Assembly (NCBI GenBank): GCA_964548175.1 | Contig: CAZJQS010000007.1 | Location: 62,001 to 126,000 of the forward strand | DNA length: 64,000 nucleotides | Source: JANQPA01 sp964548175 | GTDB taxonomy: Bacteria > Bacteroidota > Bacteroidia > Chitinophagales > Saprospiraceae | Direction of reading: 5' to 3' | Shown here: in pieces, positions 60,355 to 64,000 of the stretch | Numbering within the stretch: position 1 is the first letter of the stretch | How the letters are laid out: the number at the start of each line of letters is the position of its first letter | The notes under the pieces: generated by a model | The model's database searches: none | Seen by the model: only the letters and a program-made list of their open reading frames with translations | What the model was told of the DNA's origin: nothing | Translations under genes and position numbers: made by a program

Positions 60355-63297
60355 ATGCTTCGTTCTCACAGTGTAGTTGAAAAGACTTATGAAGTCGTTT
60401 ATAACCTGAAAGAGTTTGCGGACGGGCTATACATTCCCACTGCCTATATTGTCAGTAAAGACAAGGATGGACTGCTGGCGCATATCCAGCAGAAAGCCAT
60501 AGAAGAAACCATCGGCAGTTTTAAGCTGGAGCTGGATCCGGTGCGCAAACAGCTGTTTTCACTCATCGAACAGGTGCAGCCCAAGGCCCTGGAAAAGCGC
60601 TTTAATCCGACCAAAAAGCGCATGAAGCCTCTGGAAAAGCTCCTGGAAACAGAAGAGACCAAAAAACACATCTATGTCTATGTGCATCGTCGGTTGGATG
60701 AGCTGTTGTCCCTTGTGGTAAGGTATGATCTGCCCATTTGCTGGCACGTAGAACGGAAAGTCCTGGTCAAAGACTTTCTGATGGAAACCGTCCGGGAAGA
60801 GTTGCAGCCTCATCTGTCTTTTCAAAAGACTAAACGAAGCGTCACCTATCAGCTCCGGTTAAGCGAGCAGGATCAGGTGTGGAACATCAGCTCCCGTGAA
60901 GTGCTCCCGATTACCAACCACCCTGCCTGGATCTTCGTCGATTATCGACTCTATAAAGTCGCACACATTAACGGAAATATGGTCAAGCCTTTCCGTAATA
61001 AAGACGCCATCCATATTCCTCAAGACAAGGTGAAAGACTACTTCCAGAAGTTTATCGTCCGCGTAGCTTCCAAAGTAGATATTGAAGCAGAGGGATTTGA
61101 AGTTGTGCACTTTAACGAACTCAAGGGTTGCCGTCTGGAAGCCGTGCACGATCTGTTCAGCTTTACCTGGGGCATCACTGTCAGTATGATGTATTCCAAG
61201 GCGGAGTTCCCCTGGAATGACCAACGACGGAAAAGGACTACCCTGGAATTTGGCGATGAGGAAGTCCGTATTTTACAGGCTATCCGCAATTTTGAGGCAG
61301 AGCAGTCCTATATCGATCAGATCACTGAACTAGGACTGGCCAATGAACGGGGAAATTATTTTTCTTTTCCCGGTGAAGCCCAGGATGAGTGGCAACTGCT
61401 GGAATGGCTTACTCAGAATAAACAGCTTCTGGAAGAAAAAGGCTTTTCCGTAGCAGAACCCCAGGTGGAGGATGAACAAACCGTCTATTTGCATAAACCC
61501 AGCCTCCAACTCGAGTCACAGCAAAATAACGACTGGTTCGATATCCAGGGAGTCGTAACCGTAGGCGAATTTTCCTTCCCGTTTTTAAACCTGGCCAAAC
61601 ACATCCGGGATGATAATCGGCTTTACAGACTGCCTAACGGAACCTATTTCCTTATCCCGCAGGAGTGGATGAATAAATATAAGGCCCTGATGAAGTTCGT
61701 TCGAAAGGAAGGACAACAAATGCGCCTAAATAAAAACCAGTTCACGCTCCTGAATGACCTGGGCATAGGAGCGCATCCGGAGGTTAACAAAAACCTGGAC
61801 GACGTTGACTTCCAAATTTCCGACGACCTCAAGGCCACGTTGCGTCCCTATCAAATGGAAGGGGTTAAATGGCTGGTGCAGTTATTCCGAAACGGCCTGG
61901 GTGCATGCCTGGCAGACGATATGGGGCTTGGGAAAACCCTCCAGACTATTGCTGTACTGCTGCATGCCAAGGAGGAAAAAGCAAAAAGACCAGTTGAAGA
62001 AAAAGAGGTTCCCGGGAGCCAGCTGCAGTTGTTCCAGAGTGTGGAAGAGCAGACCATGCTTTCCCCCCTCAATGCCCTGATCATTCTTCCCGCTTCCCTG
62101 GTGTTTAACTGGGAACAGGAAATCCGAAAGTTCGCTCCTTCCCTGACCGTTTATCGTCACGTAGGGTCCAAAAGACATAAAGATATTCGCATCCTGGTTC
62201 GGTATGACGTCATTCTGACTACCTATCAGACCGCTCTAAGGGATGTTGACCTGCTCGAACAGATCGAGTACGAATACATCGTGCTGGACGAAAGTCAGCA
62301 AATAAAAAACCGCGAAAGCAAGATCTTCAAGGCGATCAACCGGCTCCAGGCGAATCATAAAATATCATTAAGCGGTACTCCTATTGAAAACTCGCTTTCC
62401 GACATCTGGTCCCAAATGCAATTCATCAACCCTAACCTTTTAGGAAGCTTCTCTTTTTTTAAAAAGGAATTCATTACACCTATTGAAAAGAAACAGGACG
62501 AAGATAAAAAAATGCGACTACGCCGGATGGTGGCCCCCTATGTGCTCCGGCGCACCAAGGAAGAAGTGGCGCGTGACCTCCCGCCGCTTACAACCCAGCT
62601 TTTTTATTCGGAAATGACGAAAGAACAAAAGCGCTTGTACGAAAAGGAAAAATCAGCGGCCAGGAATTATCTTTTGGAAAACTATGCCGCCAATAATCCT
62701 CAATACCGCATTATAGTGCTTCGCTCCCTGACTAAGCTGCGTCAGATCGTTAACCATCCGATCCTGGTAGCTGAGCAGTACAAAAAAGAAAGCGGTAAAT
62801 TCAATGACATCCTGGAGCAGTGGAAAGTAATTAGAAGGAGCGGCCATAAAGCCCTGTTCTTTAGCTCCTTCGTTCAGTACCTGGAACTTTTCAAACAGCA
62901 GTTTGAAAAAGACGATCAGACATTCGCAGTGTTGACCGGTGATATGACCAATAAGGAGCGCGAAAAACAGATCCGGCGCTTTGAAGAAGAGAAGGAAGTG
63001 CAGTCTTTCCTTATTTCAATCAAATCAGGCGGCACCGGCCTGAACCTGGTGGCAGCGGATTATGTCTTTCTGCTTGACCCCTGGTGGAACCCTACTACCG
63101 AGCAGCAGGCGATCGCCCGCGCCCACCGCATCGGACAGGAGAAAAATGTTTTCGCCGTAAAGTTCATCACCCGCGATAGCATAGAAGAAAAAATCTTAAA
63201 ACTCCAGGAACGTAAATCTAAACTCGCAGAGGACATCATCGAGAACGTGAAGAAATCGACCTTGTCGAAAGGGGATATAGAGTATTTACTGGAGTAG
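60355..63297 (+). CDS. SNF2-family helicase-like ATPase
   Basis: This 980-residue protein has about 500 N-terminal residues of unknown folds, then the SNF2 core with Walker A DDMGLGKTLQT (Lys527), DESQ in VLDESQQIKNRESK and motif III-like LSGTPIENSLSD. The C-terminal helicase lobe carries ISIKSGGTGLNLVAADYV and DPWWNPTTEQQAIARAHRIG. Bacterial SNF2 proteins use ATP to move along double-stranded DNA and displace or remodel bound proteins. Roles in transcription recycling (RapA-like) or phage defence are known for relatives, but this protein is not RapA itself, and no defence gene is adjacent. It has its own leader after a 192 bp AT-rich gap. Confidence 0.9.
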   Translation: MLRSHSVVEKTYEVVYNLKEFADGLYIPTAYIVSKDKDGLLAHIQQKAIEETIGSFKLELDPVRKQLFSLIEQVQPKALEKRFNPTKKRMKPLEKLLETEETKKHIYVYVHRRLDELLSLVVRYDLPICWHVERKVLVKDFLMETVREELQPHLSFQKTKRSVTYQLRLSEQDQVWNISSREVLPITNHPAWIFVDYRLYKVAHINGNMVKPFRNKDAIHIPQDKVKDYFQKFIVRVASKVDIEAEGFEVVHFNELKGCRLEAVHDLFSFTWGITVSMMYSKAEFPWNDQRRKRTTLEFGDEEVRILQAIRNFEAEQSYIDQITELGLANERGNYFSFPGEAQDEWQLLEWLTQNKQLLEEKGFSVAEPQVEDEQTVYLHKPSLQLESQQNNDWFDIQGVVTVGEFSFPFLNLAKHIRDDNRLYRLPNGTYFLIPQEWMNKYKALMKFVRKEGQQMRLNKNQFTLLNDLGIGAHPEVNKNLDDVDFQISDDLKATLRPYQMEGVKWLVQLFRNGLGACLADDMGLGKTLQTIAVLLHAKEEKAKRPVEEKEVPGSQLQLFQSVEEQTMLSPLNALIILPASLVFNWEQEIRKFAPSLTVYRHVGSKRHKDIRILVRYDVILTTYQTALRDVDLLEQIEYEYIVLDESQQIKNRESKIFKAINRLQANHKISLSGTPIENSLSDIWSQMQFINPNLLGSFSFFKKEFITPIEKKQDEDKKMRLRRMVAPYVLRRTKEEVARDLPPLTTQLFYSEMTKEQKRLYEKEKSAARNYLLENYAANNPQYRIIVLRSLTKLRQIVNHPILVAEQYKKESGKFNDILEQWKVIRRSGHKALFFSSFVQYLELFKQQFEKDDQTFAVLTGDMTNKEREKQIRRFEEEKEVQSFLISIKSGGTGLNLVAADYVFLLDPWWNPTTEQQAIARAHRIGQEKNVFAVKFITRDSIEEKILKLQERKSKLAEDIIENVKKSTLSKGDIEYLLE

Positions 63298-63371
63298 ACA
63301 CTTAATTGAATTATCCCATGCTGGTCAGCCGATCCCCCAAAACCCAAAACTCAAAACTCAAAACAACCAAC

Positions 63372-64000
63372 ATGCAAAACATTCAACCATTCCAACGAAT
63401 ACTAGTAGCCAATCGCGGAGAGATCGCCATTCGTATTTTGAGAGCAGCTTCTGAGCTGAAGATCCGCACCATAGCCATTTACAGCTATGATGATCGCTAT
63501 TCCCTTCACCGCTATAAAGCAGATGAAGCCTATCAGATCGGTCCACAGCAAGAACCGCTAAAGCCTTATCTTGATATAGAAGCGATCATTCGGTTGTCCA
63601 AAGAAAAAGAAGTGGACGCCATTCATCCCGGCTATGGGTTTTTATCGGAGAATGCCAATTTCGCACGGCGTTGTGCAGAAGAAGGAATCGTTTTTATCGG
63701 CCCTTCAGCAGAGACGATGAACCAATTGGGGGATAAAGTAGCGGCCAAGAAGCTGGCCTGGGAATTAGGCGTGCCTATTATTGAAGACAGTAAAGCAGAG
63801 CTTACCAGTGCCGCGATAGCACTGGAAGAAGCCCGTAAGATCGGCTTCCCGGTCATCATCAAAGCTGCAGCTGGTGGGGGAGGACGCGGGATGAGAGTCG
63901 TTCGCGACGAAGCCGGCCTGGAGCAGGAGTTCAATGAAGCGCGCAATGAAGCGGAAAATGCTTTTGGCGATGGAACGGTTTTTCTGGAAAAGTTCATCGA
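63372..64000 (+). CDS. pyc: Pyruvate carboxylase, biotin carboxylase N-terminus (partial)
   Basis: The frame opens at ATG 63372 and runs off the window, giving 209 residues. It carries the biotin carboxylase signatures RILVANRGEIAIRILRAA, IHPGYGFLSENANFA and the ATP-binding glycine loop KAAAGGGGRGMRVV. The segment YDDRYSLHRYKADEAYQIG matches the pyruvate carboxylase pattern better than acetyl-CoA carboxylase AccC. The enzyme forms oxaloacetate from pyruvate in the cytosol. Only the first domain is visible, so the carboxyltransferase and biotin domains are inferred. The start follows a CAACATG context after a 74 bp gap from the helicase gene. Confidence 0.85.
   Translation, partial: MQNIQPFQRILVANRGEIAIRILRAASELKIRTIAIYSYDDRYSLHRYKADEAYQIGPQQEPLKPYLDIEAIIRLSKEKEVDAIHPGYGFLSENANFARRCAEEGIVFIGPSAETMNQLGDKVAAKKLAWELGVPIIEDSKAELTSAAIALEEARKIGFPVIIKAAAGGGGRGMRVVRDEAGLEQEFNEARNEAENAFGDGTVFLEKFI

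Noticed and set aside
60355..63297. Phage-defence system around the SNF2 helicase
   Set aside because: No methylase, nuclease or other defence gene is adjacent; the neighbours are metabolic.

Overview
The window reads as a Bacteroidota chromosome fragment, most likely from the Saprospiria/Lewinella side of the phylum. This placement is inferred from gene content: an outer-membrane beta-barrel protein with a Gly/Arg-rich insert, many lipoprotein signal peptides, sulfatases next to glycoside hydrolases, a sphingosine-1-phosphate lyase homologue, a Bacteroidota-type promoter (TTG, 19 bp, TAnnTTT) and a SigZ-type sigma factor. Two runs of exactly 100 N (3519-3618 and 23272-23371) show that it is a scaffold, so some frameshifts may be sequence errors.

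Layout. 1-5.4 kb: the 3' end of an outer-membrane receptor, a proline-racemase-superfamily enzyme with the trans-3-hydroxy-L-proline dehydratase signature, and a sigZ-arsM pair. 5.4-8.2 kb: a small secreted protein followed by decayed genes (a TlpA-like gene that lost its redox domain, a secreted gene with two in-frame stops, and fragments). 8.2-10.7 kb: an unknown protein and the sphingosine-1-phosphate lyase homologue. 10.7-25.2 kb: a carbohydrate-sulfatase locus read from a divergent centre at 14.8-15.0 kb (sulfatase and GH3 leftward; GH3, GH2, sulfatase, GH43 and sulfatase rightward), with no SusC/SusD pair in the window. 25-34.7 kb: secreted unknowns, a patatin-like lipase, a large alpha-helical protein, alpha-glucan phosphorylase and an intact outer-membrane protein followed by a ruined barrel gene. 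34.8-38.2 kb: a second sulfatase plus a GH172-like protein that share the same C-terminal domain. 38.5-43.4 kb: a threonine-synthase-like enzyme coupled to an amidinotransferase, a serine hydrolase, a hypothetical protein and a truncated Uma2 nuclease. 43.6-49 kb: mnmH-selD (tRNA selenouridine), arginine decarboxylase, a MazG-like protein and an endonuclease III family protein. 49.3-51.8 kb: a HExxH/VWA protein and a MoxR-type AAA ATPase. 52-56 kb: M28 and M48 peptidases and a group II PLP decarboxylase. 56-60.2 kb: a SAM riboswitch, a Cys-ending short leader ORF, metY, metX and a 2-hydroxyacid dehydrogenase. 60.4-64 kb: a SNF2 helicase and the start of pyruvate carboxylase.

The most striking non-coding feature is the density of palindromic repeats. 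A 177-210 bp, almost fully self-complementary element occurs three times, with a shrunken 47 bp version and one solo end. There are also a 232 bp inverted-repeat unit, a 110 bp two-hairpin element between metY and metX with direct-repeat flanks, a pair of perfect palindromes between the VWA and AAA genes, and hairpin repeats at both assembly gaps.

The findings most worth following are the Cys-rich leader ORF behind the SAM riboswitch, the dispersed palindromic elements, the threonine-synthase/amidinotransferase pair and the VWA-MoxR pair. No tRNA, rRNA or CRISPR array was seen.
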